Of a DNA stretch of 36,737 bases, positions 12,563 to 22,003 are shown piece after piece (position 1 is the stretch's first letter; each line of letters opens with the position of its first letter). The notes beneath the pieces were generated by a model. That model saw only the letters and a program-made list of their open reading frames with translations, was not told the DNA's origin and did not search any database. The position numbers and the translations under genes are program-made. The stretch covers positions 1 through 36,737 of the IMG/VR virus record IMGVR_UViG_3300005043_000007. The stretch is one strand, 5' to 3'. The stretch is from a virus.

Positions 12563-12957
12563 TACTTGAACCCCCTTGTAAATTGAAAGTGTGGATAATC
12601 TTTAAAGCTTTTCCAGTGGCCACCCCATTCGCACGGATAATCATCTTCCTGTGCTGCGCGGAACATGAGCGTGGCCAACATATTAAACCGTTCAATATTG
12701 TTCCAATCTACAGGGTAAGGGACAAGATCAAGAGCGTGGCCGTATCCGGTGTCCTGTACTCTGTGTAGGCTGTTTAAAGTTTGTGAAGCCCCTTTTTCAA
12801 CAAGCCCCCTTTGTTCGTGTGTCGTCCTTAAACCGCCCAAAGGTGGGACGGTAGCGTCTATTATACCGTAAGATAAAACACGTTTGGCGCGCTGTATCCA
12901 TATAGGATGAACACCCTGCATGCGCTTCAATGATGTATTGCCAAAAGTAAAGGTCAT
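12562..12957 (-). CDS. Endolysin, M15 family peptidase (VanY/L-Ala-D-Glu type)
   Basis: 131 residues. Metal-site motifs of M15 peptidases are present: NSLHRVQDTGYGHALDLVP (His65 or His74, Asp77) and DYPHFQF (His123). The N-terminal helix VHPIWIQRAKRVL and the segment TTHEQRGLVEKGASQTLNS are typical of short phage M15C-type endolysins with no separate wall-binding domain. It cuts the peptide part of peptidoglycan in the periplasm. There is no signal peptide, so export depends on the holin. It starts as ATGA overlapping the previous stop. Confidence 0.88.
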   Translation of the reverse strand: MTFTFGNTSLKRMQGVHPIWIQRAKRVLSYGIIDATVPPLGGLRTTHEQRGLVEKGASQTLNSLHRVQDTGYGHALDLVPYPVDWNNIERFNMLATLMFRAAQEDDYPCEWGGHWKSFKDYPHFQFTRGFK

Positions 12958-13232
12958 TTTTCCACCTTCTTTTTAATATCGATCGTAATTTCTTTAAGGA
13001 AAACAAGACTTGTTTCGATCTTAGCTAAACGCGCCCCTACCTTGTATTGATAGTCTCTTGTTTTTCTAATCTCGCTTTTGTTTTCAGTTATCATCATTTC
13101 GTGACGCATAACCATCGTATTAAGACTCGCGCCCCACCATATAGAAGCGCCCGCATTCAAAAGAATTGCGACCATAATGCTTAGTGTTACTTTTCTGTCT
13201 AAATGCCAGTTATTATCTTGTTGCTGAGACAT
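12954..13232 (-). CDS. Small membrane coiled-coil protein of the lysis cluster
   Basis: 92 residues from ATG 13232, which has AGGA 7 bases upstream; an in-frame GTG two codons earlier is less likely. It has a polar start (MSQQQDNNWHLDRK), one transmembrane helix (VTLSIMVAILLNAGASIWWGASL) and then a charged coiled coil to the end (HEMMITENKSEIRKTRDYQYKVGARLAKIETSLVFLKEITIDIKKK). Topology and location next to the endolysin fit an inner-membrane spanin or a holin-antagonist. I see no lipoprotein partner gene nearby, so the spanin role is not proven. Confidence 0.65.
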   Translation of the reverse strand: MSQQQDNNWHLDRKVTLSIMVAILLNAGASIWWGASLNTMVMRHEMMITENKSEIRKTRDYQYKVGARLAKIETSLVFLKEITIDIKKKVEK

Positions 13233-13234
13233 AT

Positions 13235-13711
13235 TCACTTCCTATTCCAAAAAAAACTTCCACCTATTCGAACGCCGGCGTAAGCAAGAGGCGCTTTAAA
13301 TTTAGATAAACCATGAACTGAATTATTCAATTCATTTTTAAACATCTTGTCTGCAAATTTACGATTAACAGTAGGGACAGGAGAAAATGTAGAAACAATA
13401 GATCTTCGAAACAAAAACCCCCGAAGGCCCTTCCCCTTTTTAGAGTAAATAAAATCATGAGGCAACCAAGCTTCGTCAGGCATTTCACGGCCGCCCATCT
13501 TAACAATGGATTGCAAGGATCTAGGAACACTAGCGCCATCCATTTCAAAGCCTAAAGGAACAATTAATTTATAAGCCTGTCCGTCAACTGAAAAATTATA
13601 TGACCAGTCCTCATGTATTAAATCACCTTGAGATGTCATATACCCGCAAAGACGCCAGCGATCGCCGCTTTCCTTGCCGAGTATGGGCATTATAATGGGC
13701 TGAGTATTCAT
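13235..13711 (-). CDS. DUF1353-family phage protein
   Basis: 158 residues. The DUF1353 pattern is clear: YKLIVPLGFEMDGASVPRSLQSIV, WLPHDFIYSKKGKG with the conserved His-Asp, RRSIVSTF, NRKFADKMFKNEL, and a final AYAGVRIGGSFFW. These proteins are common between tail and lysis genes. The conserved Asp/His residues hint at an enzyme, perhaps a wall or surface hydrolase, but no activity is established to my knowledge. Overlaps the upstream gene by ATGA. Confidence 0.85.
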   Translation of the reverse strand: MNTQPIIMPILGKESGDRWRLCGYMTSQGDLIHEDWSYNFSVDGQAYKLIVPLGFEMDGASVPRSLQSIVKMGGREMPDEAWLPHDFIYSKKGKGLRGFLFRRSIVSTFSPVPTVNRKFADKMFKNELNNSVHGLSKFKAPLAYAGVRIGGSFFWNRK

Positions 13712-14055
13712 AATGGTCTTTCTGATCTTAATTGTTTTATTGTGTTGTATTTATCAAGGGTGTCGCCGTGGATTCCTTCACGAACATTATCTTCTAAAGC
13801 ATCAATAATATTCTCGATGTCTTGTGAATTAAATTGAACTATATCAAGTTGACGTTCCCAGTTTTGAAAGTCGTCTCTATCTTTAACAGTCTTTACATAT
13901 TTCGCAAGATCTGATTTTTTAGGCATTGGGATATCAAGATCCCATACAGAAATAACCTGGTTCTTTTTTTTGTTCGGTATCTTTAAGACAAATCCTTGGT
14001 TAATTGGAAAGCCTTTTTCTTTCAAATATTCGTTTACCGTGTCAACGTTTATCAT
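13708..14055 (-). CDS. Hypothetical protein downstream of the tail fibre
   Basis: 115 residues; GGAG 8 bases before the ATG. It begins MINVDTVNEYLKEKGFPINQGFVLKIPNKKKNQVISVWDLDIPMP, then a helical part (LAKYVKTVKDRDDFQNWERQL, DIENIIDALEDNVREG). Short proteins of this shape directly after a fibre gene are often fibre-assembly chaperones, which is an inference from position only. Confidence 0.65.
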   Translation of the reverse strand: MINVDTVNEYLKEKGFPINQGFVLKIPNKKKNQVISVWDLDIPMPKKSDLAKYVKTVKDRDDFQNWERQLDIVQFNSQDIENIIDALEDNVREGIHGDTLDKYNTIKQLRSERPL

Positions 14056-14059
14056 TTAA

Positions 14060-15325
14060 TTATCTCCATCTGCAATATAGTGTTCCAGCGTCGAATGTAT
14101 CAGCCCCGCCGAATCTTGTGACCCTTATTGTGGTAAGTGCGGCCGACAGTGCTTTCATGCCCATAGTAAATATCGCCTCTTGTGAAACAGATCCCGATAT
14201 CGCGCCGCGTGCTTCCCATAAAAACGCAGCCGCATCAACCAATGAATAACGAACACCACCGTCAATCACCCTAGCGGCCGCGCCAGAATTTCCGAGTTTA
14301 AATCCATCGGCCGACGTCGCCGCTGATAGGGTAGTGCTTCCAGTGTGTAGCCCTGTTGTCGTGTACCCTGATGTTTCTATGCCTCCGGCGTCTCCTAGCT
14401 GAGAACCGATAATATTAGTTCCTGTCAAACTATTACCAATGAAGAAAACGTCTACCTCTTTCGCCGCTGCGGGTATAGAGAAATCAAATACCGATCCCGA
14501 CGTCGTGGCTTGCGAAGCCAAATATGTCCACCCTGGCGTCTTTGTATCAGCGTAAGCCTTAACCTTCGCAGCATCAGGAAATTTATCTGCAGTTCCAGCA
14601 TTCATTTCCGCCGTTGTCGCGGCCTCGACAACACCGGTCGCGCTTTCGGTTGCGGCTTGTTTTATATTATTGAAAGCCGTGACTGCATTCGCAAGATCTG
14701 AAAGGTTATTCGCCGCGGCAAGCGCGCCAATGTCTGCAATTACTTCCGCCGGTGTTCTGTTTATCCATTTCACGCCGTCAAATTTTATAAAATCTTCAGC
14801 GGTCAAGGCTGTAAATAGTGTGTCAAGATCTGTAGTTATTGAAGCCAATGTCACGGAAGAAATTCGTCCGGCCGTCCCATTAAAACCGAGAAGAGTTCCG
14901 TCGACAGGGGTTTCGATTACTGCGTCCGTTATGTTCGCAACTTCTGAATACTGTATTCCAAGATTGGCCGCGTCTCTTATTTGCTGTATCTGTAGACATA
15001 AATTATTAAGCGCGGTTTCTATAGAAGTTTCTTTGAAACGTGTTATGTCTGAAAATTCCGTCGTCTGATCATAATCAACTTCACGACGGATAAGGATATC
15101 ACCGACCGCAGATAAGGGGGCGACATCAAATGTTACAGTACCGCCCACATTGCCGGGCGTTATAATTTTTGTAATGCCTGTTGTGATCGGTGTTTCCACA
15201 TCATTAAGGACAGAAAAGACCTTGATATCACCATCTTCAAAGACGAAAAAAGAGAAATTAAAAATCGTGGAAACGCCATCGGCTGCGGATGCGTTAAATG
15301 CTGGTGTATCTGGAACGCCTGTCAT
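14060..15325 (-). CDS. Tail fibre with T7-type N-terminal domain
   Basis: 421 residues, AAGGAG 8 bases before the ATG. Residues 1-130 follow the T7 tail-fibre N-terminal layout: ADGVSTIFNFSFFVFEDGDIKVFSVLN, then VGGTVTFDVAPLSAVGDILIRREVDYDQTTEF, and TSIETALNNLCLQIQQIRD. A repetitive Ala/Thr-rich shaft (ALTAEDFIKFDGVKWINR, SDLANAVTAFNNIKQAATESATGVVEAATTAEMNAGTADKFPDAAKVKAYAD) leads to a C-terminal beta domain ending in TIRVTRFGGADTFDAGTLYCRWR. The N-terminus attaches to the tail and the C-terminus binds the host receptor. The VVEAATTAEMNAGTA repeat is a common fibre shaft motif. Confidence 0.85.
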   Translation of the reverse strand: MTGVPDTPAFNASAADGVSTIFNFSFFVFEDGDIKVFSVLNDVETPITTGITKIITPGNVGGTVTFDVAPLSAVGDILIRREVDYDQTTEFSDITRFKETSIETALNNLCLQIQQIRDAANLGIQYSEVANITDAVIETPVDGTLLGFNGTAGRISSVTLASITTDLDTLFTALTAEDFIKFDGVKWINRTPAEVIADIGALAAANNLSDLANAVTAFNNIKQAATESATGVVEAATTAEMNAGTADKFPDAAKVKAYADTKTPGWTYLASQATTSGSVFDFSIPAAAKEVDVFFIGNSLTGTNIIGSQLGDAGGIETSGYTTTGLHTGSTTLSAATSADGFKLGNSGAAARVIDGGVRYSLVDAAAFLWEARGAISGSVSQEAIFTMGMKALSAALTTIRVTRFGGADTFDAGTLYCRWR

Positions 15326-15364
15326 GAAAATTTCTCCTTATATTTATATATAGCATTAAAACTT

Positions 15365-18300
15365 CTATTCGTCACGTTCGGCCACGCTGTCAGGGAATCC
15401 CAAGATCTTCATGACGCCTTGTTTCGTATCACCGAACTCGATGTCTTCCATGCCTTCCATGATTTGCTCTGACTGTGGTGTCATAAGCCCAAAGACAGAA
15501 CCCAAACCCAAAGCAGTATCGGCCATGTATTCAGTTGCCAGTTCATAATCACCTTCGCCCTGGTTCACAAGTGCATTATAGCCATCGCTGATCGTATCAT
15601 ATACATTCGGCGCCCATTTCAGCAAGCCGGCGTTCGGTGTCGATTTACCGCGTGCCTTGCGAATACCAAAATTCAATAGATCAGAGAACAAAGGTATTGC
15701 ATTCAAAGAACCAAGAACCAAAGTGATAGCCTGGTCTTCTTCGTCAAAGTCTCCAAACAATAAACCGTTTGATAATGCCCGATAGAATTGCGGTATGAGT
15801 ACATGATAAATCAAGAACCGTTTTCCGAATTCTTTTCTGCTTATCTCTTTCTTGAAGAAGTATTGTCTGAAGGCGCGGATCTCACCACGGAACTGTGCGA
15901 AGGGTGCGGACTGGAACATCGACAAAGTACGGCCGACGGCTTCATCCATTTGCATCAAGGACATTTGATCGACGTCTTTTGATTGCTGCGTCTTAGCGGT
16001 CGCCTTTTCAAATGCCGCCATAGCTTGTTCGGGAGTTTTCCCCTGATCAATGGCATGCTTATAAACCGGCCAGCCGCCGAGATAAATCGCGCCACGGTCG
16101 CCAAGTTTTGTAAAGATCAGCGTGTAGTCAATAAGGTTTTCTTTTTTGTCCTGGACTTTCTTCAGGAATAGATTGTCGAATGTTTTACCCATACGCGCGA
16201 TGTCAGCTTCTTCGCTGTATCCACGATCGCGCAGCAATTCAGACTTCGAAAGAATCTTGATCGCCTCTTTGTGGTTGAAGACAAAATGACGTGTTCCATT
16301 AACAAGCGCGCCGGCAGGAATGAATTCACCATAAGCAAAATATGAAGACATTTGTGTCAGGCCGATTTTCGCTTTCCCGCCCAGGACAGACGTCGCAAAG
16401 TTTCGGTTCATGTAATTAAATATACGCTCGATTTCATTGGCTTCACGCCCACCTTGTCCGGCAATACGTTCGATTATTTTGCTGACGTTCTTCGCATAGC
16501 TTTCGCCGAACTTCTTATTGAACTTACGACGCAGATCCGCCTTGCCAAATACATCATTGAGCAGCATTGTCTTTTCGCGAAATGCTATAAAATGCGCCAT
16601 TTCTGCGGTATGTGATGCAAAGACTTGGATATCGGAACGCTTTGCAAGAGCAGAAGAAGCCCTGGCGTCACGAAGTTTTATTGCAGATCCGCCGGCAAGC
16701 GAACGCCTGAACTCAGTTTCACGACCGAACTGATCGACGACACCTTCTTCAAGATCTACATCACGCGCGATCGGTGAATAAAAATCAGACCTTGGAAGGT
16801 TAATCCCAAACACACGCGAATAAACTTCATTGATATCTTCATAAAATTGCTCATAAATATCGAGCTGCTTTTCTGCGAAGTGAATGTCTTCAGGTGTTAA
16901 GATATCAAAGATCCCGCGCAGCATTGTATCGGTGTATGCGTTGCCGTTTTCATGTTGGATTGTTTTTGTGCGCAGATCTTCGTTCTGATATTCCATCCAC
17001 AACTTTCTTGATTGCGATCTGGAATATTCAATATGAACTTCATCGCCGTTCATATCTTCGAAGACACCGATATCAACAGGGACAGAACTTTCATCAAGCA
17101 CACGCATCACATCACGGTTCTTTCCACCGAATGCTTCTTTCGCTGCATCGACCATGCGATCATTCATTACACGAACTATACGTTTTTTTGTGGATAACTC
17201 TGTGCCTATTTCTAATTGCTCAACAGTCGCAGCCGGTGCAACTCTATCAATGTAGTCATTCCAACTTTCCACGCCCCAGGCAATCTTTTCCCTTGTCGCC
17301 TTACGCAAGCCAGCACGCCTCTTTTGTGCTAGAAGATTTCCCTTCGGATCGATTTGCGCATCGATAGAAGTTCTGATTTCCTTGGCTTCTTGACGTCGTG
17401 TGTTCAGTCTTTTTTCTGCTTCTTCAAGACCGAACTTCTGGATCGCCTCAACACTGTCAGCAACACGGCCAATGAACTGCGCGCTTACATCTTGGGGCGC
17501 GGCCTTTAATTGAAGGATAGCATTCGCCAAGGGATCAGGAACATCGGCTTGCAGGAACTTATCAAGCTGTTCACCGGCTGGGCTTTGTCCTGTCTCTTCG
17601 TTAATTTTGCCCGACATTTGATGAAGGCTTTGAAGAAATTCAAGACGTTCTTGTGTGGTGGCGTCAAACTTCCCGACACGCTTTCCGGCCTGTGGCTTGC
17701 GCTGTAATTTCTTTTTAGACAGGAGATTTTTAACCCTCGCTTTTTGTTTAGCGACGACCTTGCTTGTTAGAATGTTTTCAATGCGGCGTTCAAATTCAGG
17801 CGCAGCTTTCCGAAGTTTTGCGGCGCTATCAATGTTCTTAATTGCTTTAATGAACTTCGCACGATCGGCACTTTCAGGAAGATTTTCTTCCACGATCTTG
17901 ATCGCTGCTTCTTGCGCAGACTTCACATCTTTCTTCGCCAGGCGAACACCTTCTTTGAATGCTTGCTTGAATGATGAGACGGCGCGTGTGTTGTCAAGGA
18001 TCTCTTGATTTGCGATATCACGTTGTTCATTGAATTCTAGTATAGCGTTTCTGTTTTCAAGTTCGGTCAGATCCGCTTCGCTTACAACATCGACGCCAAG
18101 CGCCTCGGATTCAAGGGCATCTAATAGATCTTGAATGTCACTTTCAGTCACACCTTCGCCGCCTTCATCACGTAGAAAGCCAGCCTCTACAGCCAGGGCG
18201 CGCGCTTCATCAAGGGATAACTTCCCTTTTCTATTTGCGACGCCCTTCAGTTCAGGATTTTCTTTTCGTGTGAAGCGTTTGGCTTCCAATGTGTCAGCCT

Positions 18301-19867
18301 TCAGGCCGCCGGCCGCCTTCAAAAATTCAGATAAAGATTGTGGTCGTTTCGGTACAGCTAGGAAGTTTGTTCCCTCTTGCGCTTCCAATGCTTCGACGCC
18401 GGCTTCTGTCTGCACATCACGCATTTCAGTAATGGCTTCGAATGTCGCACGATCCAGTTTGGAAATGTCGATCGGCTTGCCGGTTGCAAATTGTTCCAGA
18501 AAGGAAAGAGCTTTTTCAGTTGCGGCCGCGTCAGCCTCACCCTTCATGCCTGAAGCTTCTGTTTCGATCTCAGTCGCGACAATGCCTTCAAGGATAGGCG
18601 CTTGCTCGACCACCTTTTCAAGAAATTGTTTCGCAAGTTCAGCAGGGACAGCGCCGTCGGTTTGCTTTTCTACGCGCTTGGATAGGGCGTCCATGCTAAT
18701 CGATGTAGCACCACCGCCAAGCATACCAAGGAACGCAGAATAAGCGGCCTCTTGTAAAGCGCCCTCGACATCGACTTCGCGAATTCCTGACGTTTGGGTG
18801 ATAATGCTTTCAGAACCAGATTGAAGAAATTCCTGAAGAGCCTCTTCGCCCATACGGAAAAGATGCTTGCGCACACCAGAAGAATTTTCTGCGATCTTGA
18901 AAAAGTAATTAACACCCACAAATTCAAGTGCGCCTTCTACATTACCGGCAAGATCTGCCATTGCCCTGGACTTCTCCACACCTTCGCCGGCGTCACGTGC
19001 TTCGATGTAAATTGAAGAATTCTGTATTTCAGAGAAGAGCGCCACAGAAGCGATCGGGTTTTTCGTTACTACAGCAAGGCCGATCGATGCGCCGATCGTT
19101 GTTCCAACACCACCGAAGTCATAAAGAACACGTTCGGCGATGTTGCTTTCTTCTGCCGTAGGTCTAGCAAAATGTTTTTCAATTAGTTCGTTGGCATTTG
19201 TGCGGATAACACCGACAGATTCTCGTAATGTTTTTTCTCTTGTGCGAAGACCCTCGATCTTTTGAACATCGCCCTTTCGGATGGCCGCCTTTGTGGTTTG
19301 TCTTGCAATGTCCACAGGTTTACGCAAAAGGAAAGCCAGGGGGTTGCTTCTATCATCGACTTCACGCAATAAAGATCGCGCCTCGTCTTCTGTTAGCTTC
19401 TCGCCTGATCTAAGTTTACGACGTACCGCGTCCAGATCTTCTTCAAAGCCTTGCTTGATAGCGTCAGCAATCTTTAAACGTCCACCGGCTTCAGTGGTTG
19501 CGCCGATATTGATAGACGTTGCGATCGCACCCCTAAACGGCAAAGTCACAACATCAGCAGTTTTTTCGAATAATTTACCAAAACCAAAGAACTGTTCGAC
19601 CTCCGATTCTTCCTTGTTCTGAATGTGATCAGAAAATACAAGTTCATTTTCCTGAAGGCCGACCGGCGCGTCAATGACACGGTTCTCGCTTTCAAGATAG
19701 TAGCTTTGCGTTTCCTGCGGCGTCTGTACCTCTTGCGAACGATTAAGCTGTTCGTCATTGAATTGCACAGTATCGCCCACCTGTGCGTCCTCAAATGGCA
19801 CGGCACGGTTCAAATCGTCCTGTGTGAATGTGACCGTTTGGCCGAGTGGTGTATCTTCTAATCCCAT
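15365..19867 (-). CDS. Very large internal virion protein (T7 gp16-like position)
   Basis: 1500 residues, the largest gene here. It starts with a doubled motif (GQTVTFTQDDLNR at residues 9-21 and GDTVQFNDEQLNR at 31-43). Helical charged regions surround a hydrophobic stretch near 251-280 (FGGVGTTIGASIGLAVV). A long coiled-coil/Lys-rich middle follows, then FYSPIARDVD and a C-terminal region with NGLLFGDFDEEDQAITLVLGSLNAIPLF. Size, order after the nozzle and core proteins, and the hydrophobic segment fit the ejected core protein that builds the DNA channel through the host envelope. No lytic transglycosylase motif is obvious; the peptidoglycan hydrolase appears to sit in the neighbouring protein instead. 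Start overlaps the previous stop (TAATG). Confidence 0.75.
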   Translation of the reverse strand: MGLEDTPLGQTVTFTQDDLNRAVPFEDAQVGDTVQFNDEQLNRSQEVQTPQETQSYYLESENRVIDAPVGLQENELVFSDHIQNKEESEVEQFFGFGKLFEKTADVVTLPFRGAIATSINIGATTEAGGRLKIADAIKQGFEEDLDAVRRKLRSGEKLTEDEARSLLREVDDRSNPLAFLLRKPVDIARQTTKAAIRKGDVQKIEGLRTREKTLRESVGVIRTNANELIEKHFARPTAEESNIAERVLYDFGGVGTTIGASIGLAVVTKNPIASVALFSEIQNSSIYIEARDAGEGVEKSRAMADLAGNVEGALEFVGVNYFFKIAENSSGVRKHLFRMGEEALQEFLQSGSESIITQTSGIREVDVEGALQEAAYSAFLGMLGGGATSISMDALSKRVEKQTDGAVPAELAKQFLEKVVEQAPILEGIVATEIETEASGMKGEADAAATEKALSFLEQFATGKPIDISKLDRATFEAITEMRDVQTEAGVEALEAQEGTNFLAVPKRPQSLSEFLKAAGGLKADTLEAKRFTRKENPELKGVANRKGKLSLDEARALAVEAGFLRDEGGEGVTESDIQDLLDALESEALGVDVVSEADLTELENRNAILEFNEQRDIANQEILDNTRAVSSFKQAFKEGVRLAKKDVKSAQEAAIKIVEENLPESADRAKFIKAIKNIDSAAKLRKAAPEFERRIENILTSKVVAKQKARVKNLLSKKKLQRKPQAGKRVGKFDATTQERLEFLQSLHQMSGKINEETGQSPAGEQLDKFLQADVPDPLANAILQLKAAPQDVSAQFIGRVADSVEAIQKFGLEEAEKRLNTRRQEAKEIRTSIDAQIDPKGNLLAQKRRAGLRKATREKIAWGVESWNDYIDRVAPAATVEQLEIGTELSTKKRIVRVMNDRMVDAAKEAFGGKNRDVMRVLDESSVPVDIGVFEDMNGDEVHIEYSRSQSRKLWMEYQNEDLRTKTIQHENGNAYTDTMLRGIFDILTPEDIHFAEKQLDIYEQFYEDINEVYSRVFGINLPRSDFYSPIARDVDLEEGVVDQFGRETEFRRSLAGGSAIKLRDARASSALAKRSDIQVFASHTAEMAHFIAFREKTMLLNDVFGKADLRRKFNKKFGESYAKNVSKIIERIAGQGGREANEIERIFNYMNRNFATSVLGGKAKIGLTQMSSYFAYGEFIPAGALVNGTRHFVFNHKEAIKILSKSELLRDRGYSEEADIARMGKTFDNLFLKKVQDKKENLIDYTLIFTKLGDRGAIYLGGWPVYKHAIDQGKTPEQAMAAFEKATAKTQQSKDVDQMSLMQMDEAVGRTLSMFQSAPFAQFRGEIRAFRQYFFKKEISRKEFGKRFLIYHVLIPQFYRALSNGLLFGDFDEEDQAITLVLGSLNAIPLFSDLLNFGIRKARGKSTPNAGLLKWAPNVYDTISDGYNALVNQGEGDYELATEYMADTALGLGSVFGLMTPQSEQIMEGMEDIEFGDTKQGVMKILGFPDSVAERDE

Positions 19868-21993
19868 TATTCAATCCTTACGCCTGATTTACCGTCCGGG
19901 TTCATGCGGAATTTTACGCCATCAATGACTTTTATGACGTTTGTGTTCGTTACAGCCGCGTCAGCCTTTGGCCGGTTAGAGTGTGCACCTACAAAGATCC
20001 GATCGCCGTCTATTGTGAAGACCTGGTTCGGTAGATTATCCAATGACGCAGCGCCGGGAACTTGTTCCTTTAACCATTCCGCTTGAACTTCTTGGATGAT
20101 TCTCCGGCCAGCCTTATCGATCTCATTCTTTGACGCACCTTGTTCAGTTAATGCATCCAGGGCGGAAGACGCTTCAGTGTAGCGACGAAACAATTCATTT
20201 CTGTGATCTGGTCTGTCAGTGCTGTCAGCAAAGTATTTGAAAGCATTTTCGTCATGTGTGAAATTTGGAAACCAGAAACCACGGCCGATTTTTTTCCCTG
20301 CAGCAGCAAGATCCATACCAAGAGATTTCGCCATCGCCTTCGACTCGGACGGACTAATTTCACCTGTTCGACCTTTTCTTATGGCCTCGACCATCATATC
20401 ACCGATATCGTCAAGCATGCCTTCGGACACTGTAATTCTACGCTTGCCGCCTTTGTTGCTTTTATTGAACAAAAGTTCTTTGCGAGCGTACATATCAGCG
20501 ATCGCATTCGGATCGTATTCAGCCTTTTTCAAGGCCTTGACGCCGGTCAGAAGTTTTTCAGCTTCAGCCGCGTATTTATCACCAATTAGATTTTTGAAAT
20601 CAGCTTCACGAAGGGCGTGGATCTTCTCTTCATGTGGAATATTCTCGTCATAGATCAGTTTGTTCAGTTCGTCTTCATTGGTCTTTACAGTGAAAACATC
20701 AACCGTATTCGCAATCTCAAGTTCTTTTTTGCGTGTTGTTTCTTTGTCAGCCAATGCTTGAGGGATCTTTGAACGCGCATTTGATAAGATCTGAGAGTCA
20801 ACCAATGACGCATGCTTAAGAAATTCCGCGCCACCTCCGTCAAGTGTTTGAACGTATTCCGTCAGCTTGTTCATACGGTTGTCCCAGCCGGCAGCGAATT
20901 TACCGAATTTTTCAGGATTGCCAGAAGCAAGAGAAGCGTATTTTTCCTGACGAAGCACGATAAGAGAGTAAGGATCTCCCTTCGCTGCGTCGATCATTTC
21001 CCACGTGCTTTTCCCTGTGCCGTGATTGACCAGTGCGTCAAATGCTACAGCTTGAAATTGTGGTGGGAATTCGTCCAGGTGTTTATCATAGTATTTAGTT
21101 TTTAGAATTTCAGCAGCAGCTTCAGCAGTAAGATTTCTTACGTCTACCGTAGGGTTTGCTTTGGAATTAATACCATATTTCGCGATAGCGCCATCAGGTT
21201 CTTGTGCTATTTTTGCACCGCCTTCAATATCCATCATGATAAAATCTGTCAGAGCATCACGGCCGCCTTTGCCGTATTCTATAACACGACGCGCAGCAAT
21301 TGGATCATCCTGCAATTGCTTGAACAAAAAGTCATTCGCAGCGTTATCAATACCGAATTCTGTCAGCTTCAAATTATCTTGAGGGCTTAAAATATCCCCG
21401 CCGACATCAGTCGCATATTTGCCGATCGTCTTTGTGTGATCTGCGAATTCTTGCCATGAAGGATTTGAAAGCGCAAAGTTTGCATTCATGTCGTCAATGC
21501 CTTTTTCGGCGCCTGTAAATGTATTTTGCACAAGTTGCCCAGATTCGAAATTTGTTGATTTATCAAATGTAGAAGTACGATCGCGATCAGCCAACCGACG
21601 AAAATGATCAAGATCAAAATTCTTTCCATCTCCTAAAAGACTGACTTCTTCCTCGACAAGAGCTGATTGTGTTCTGTGGAAATCATCAAATTTCTTGGCA
21701 AAACCACCCGGATCAACTTGCGCAGCGTTCCGTTGCTTCTGATATTCTGGTATAATTTCACGTTGAAACTCATTATAGCGATCTTGAGCGCGAAGCTTGC
21801 CATCAGCTTTTCTTTGAACTGCAAGGTTATTCGCTTCCGCGCCAGCTCTTCTCGAAGTCTGTTCGGCTTGTTGTGCATCCAGCAAAAATTCTTGTGCTTT
21901 AACACCGCCACCGGCAGCCGAAGCCGCCCCGATACTTTTTGCACCTGATCTATTCGCGAAGATCTTCTGTGTGAACGTTGATATTCTAGCCAT
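19867..21993 (-). CDS. Internal virion protein with GH108-like muramidase domain
   Basis: 708 residues. The N-terminal 230 residues are helical and Gln/Arg-rich (AQEFLLDAQQAEQTSRRAGAEAN), as in T7 gp15-type core proteins. Residues about 250-378 resemble GH108 N-acetylmuramidases: TDFIMMDIEGGAKI with Glu257 in the catalytic EGG position, AKYGINSKANPTVDVRNLTAEAAAEILKTKYYDKH, FQAVAFDALVNHGTGKST, and FAAGWDNRM. It would open the peptidoglycan locally during DNA ejection. The C-terminal half is helical. GGGG precedes the ATG. The domain call is by pattern, so the family is likely but unproven. Confidence 0.75.
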   Translation of the reverse strand: MARISTFTQKIFANRSGAKSIGAASAAGGGVKAQEFLLDAQQAEQTSRRAGAEANNLAVQRKADGKLRAQDRYNEFQREIIPEYQKQRNAAQVDPGGFAKKFDDFHRTQSALVEEEVSLLGDGKNFDLDHFRRLADRDRTSTFDKSTNFESGQLVQNTFTGAEKGIDDMNANFALSNPSWQEFADHTKTIGKYATDVGGDILSPQDNLKLTEFGIDNAANDFLFKQLQDDPIAARRVIEYGKGGRDALTDFIMMDIEGGAKIAQEPDGAIAKYGINSKANPTVDVRNLTAEAAAEILKTKYYDKHLDEFPPQFQAVAFDALVNHGTGKSTWEMIDAAKGDPYSLIVLRQEKYASLASGNPEKFGKFAAGWDNRMNKLTEYVQTLDGGGAEFLKHASLVDSQILSNARSKIPQALADKETTRKKELEIANTVDVFTVKTNEDELNKLIYDENIPHEEKIHALREADFKNLIGDKYAAEAEKLLTGVKALKKAEYDPNAIADMYARKELLFNKSNKGGKRRITVSEGMLDDIGDMMVEAIRKGRTGEISPSESKAMAKSLGMDLAAAGKKIGRGFWFPNFTHDENAFKYFADSTDRPDHRNELFRRYTEASSALDALTEQGASKNEIDKAGRRIIQEVQAEWLKEQVPGAASLDNLPNQVFTIDGDRIFVGAHSNRPKADAAVTNTNVIKVIDGVKFRMNPDGKSGVRIE

Positions 21994-22003
21994 TTATTTT
22001 CCC

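Noticed and set aside
12954-13232. Full i-spanin/o-spanin pair
   Set aside because: The membrane coiled-coil protein could be an i-spanin, but I found no nearby lipobox protein to pair with it.
18135-18743. Plus-strand Ser/Arg/Ala-rich open frame of 202 codons
   Set aside because: It is the mirror of the 1500-aa internal virion gene, has a composition typical of antisense reading, and no plausible ribosome binding site or domain.
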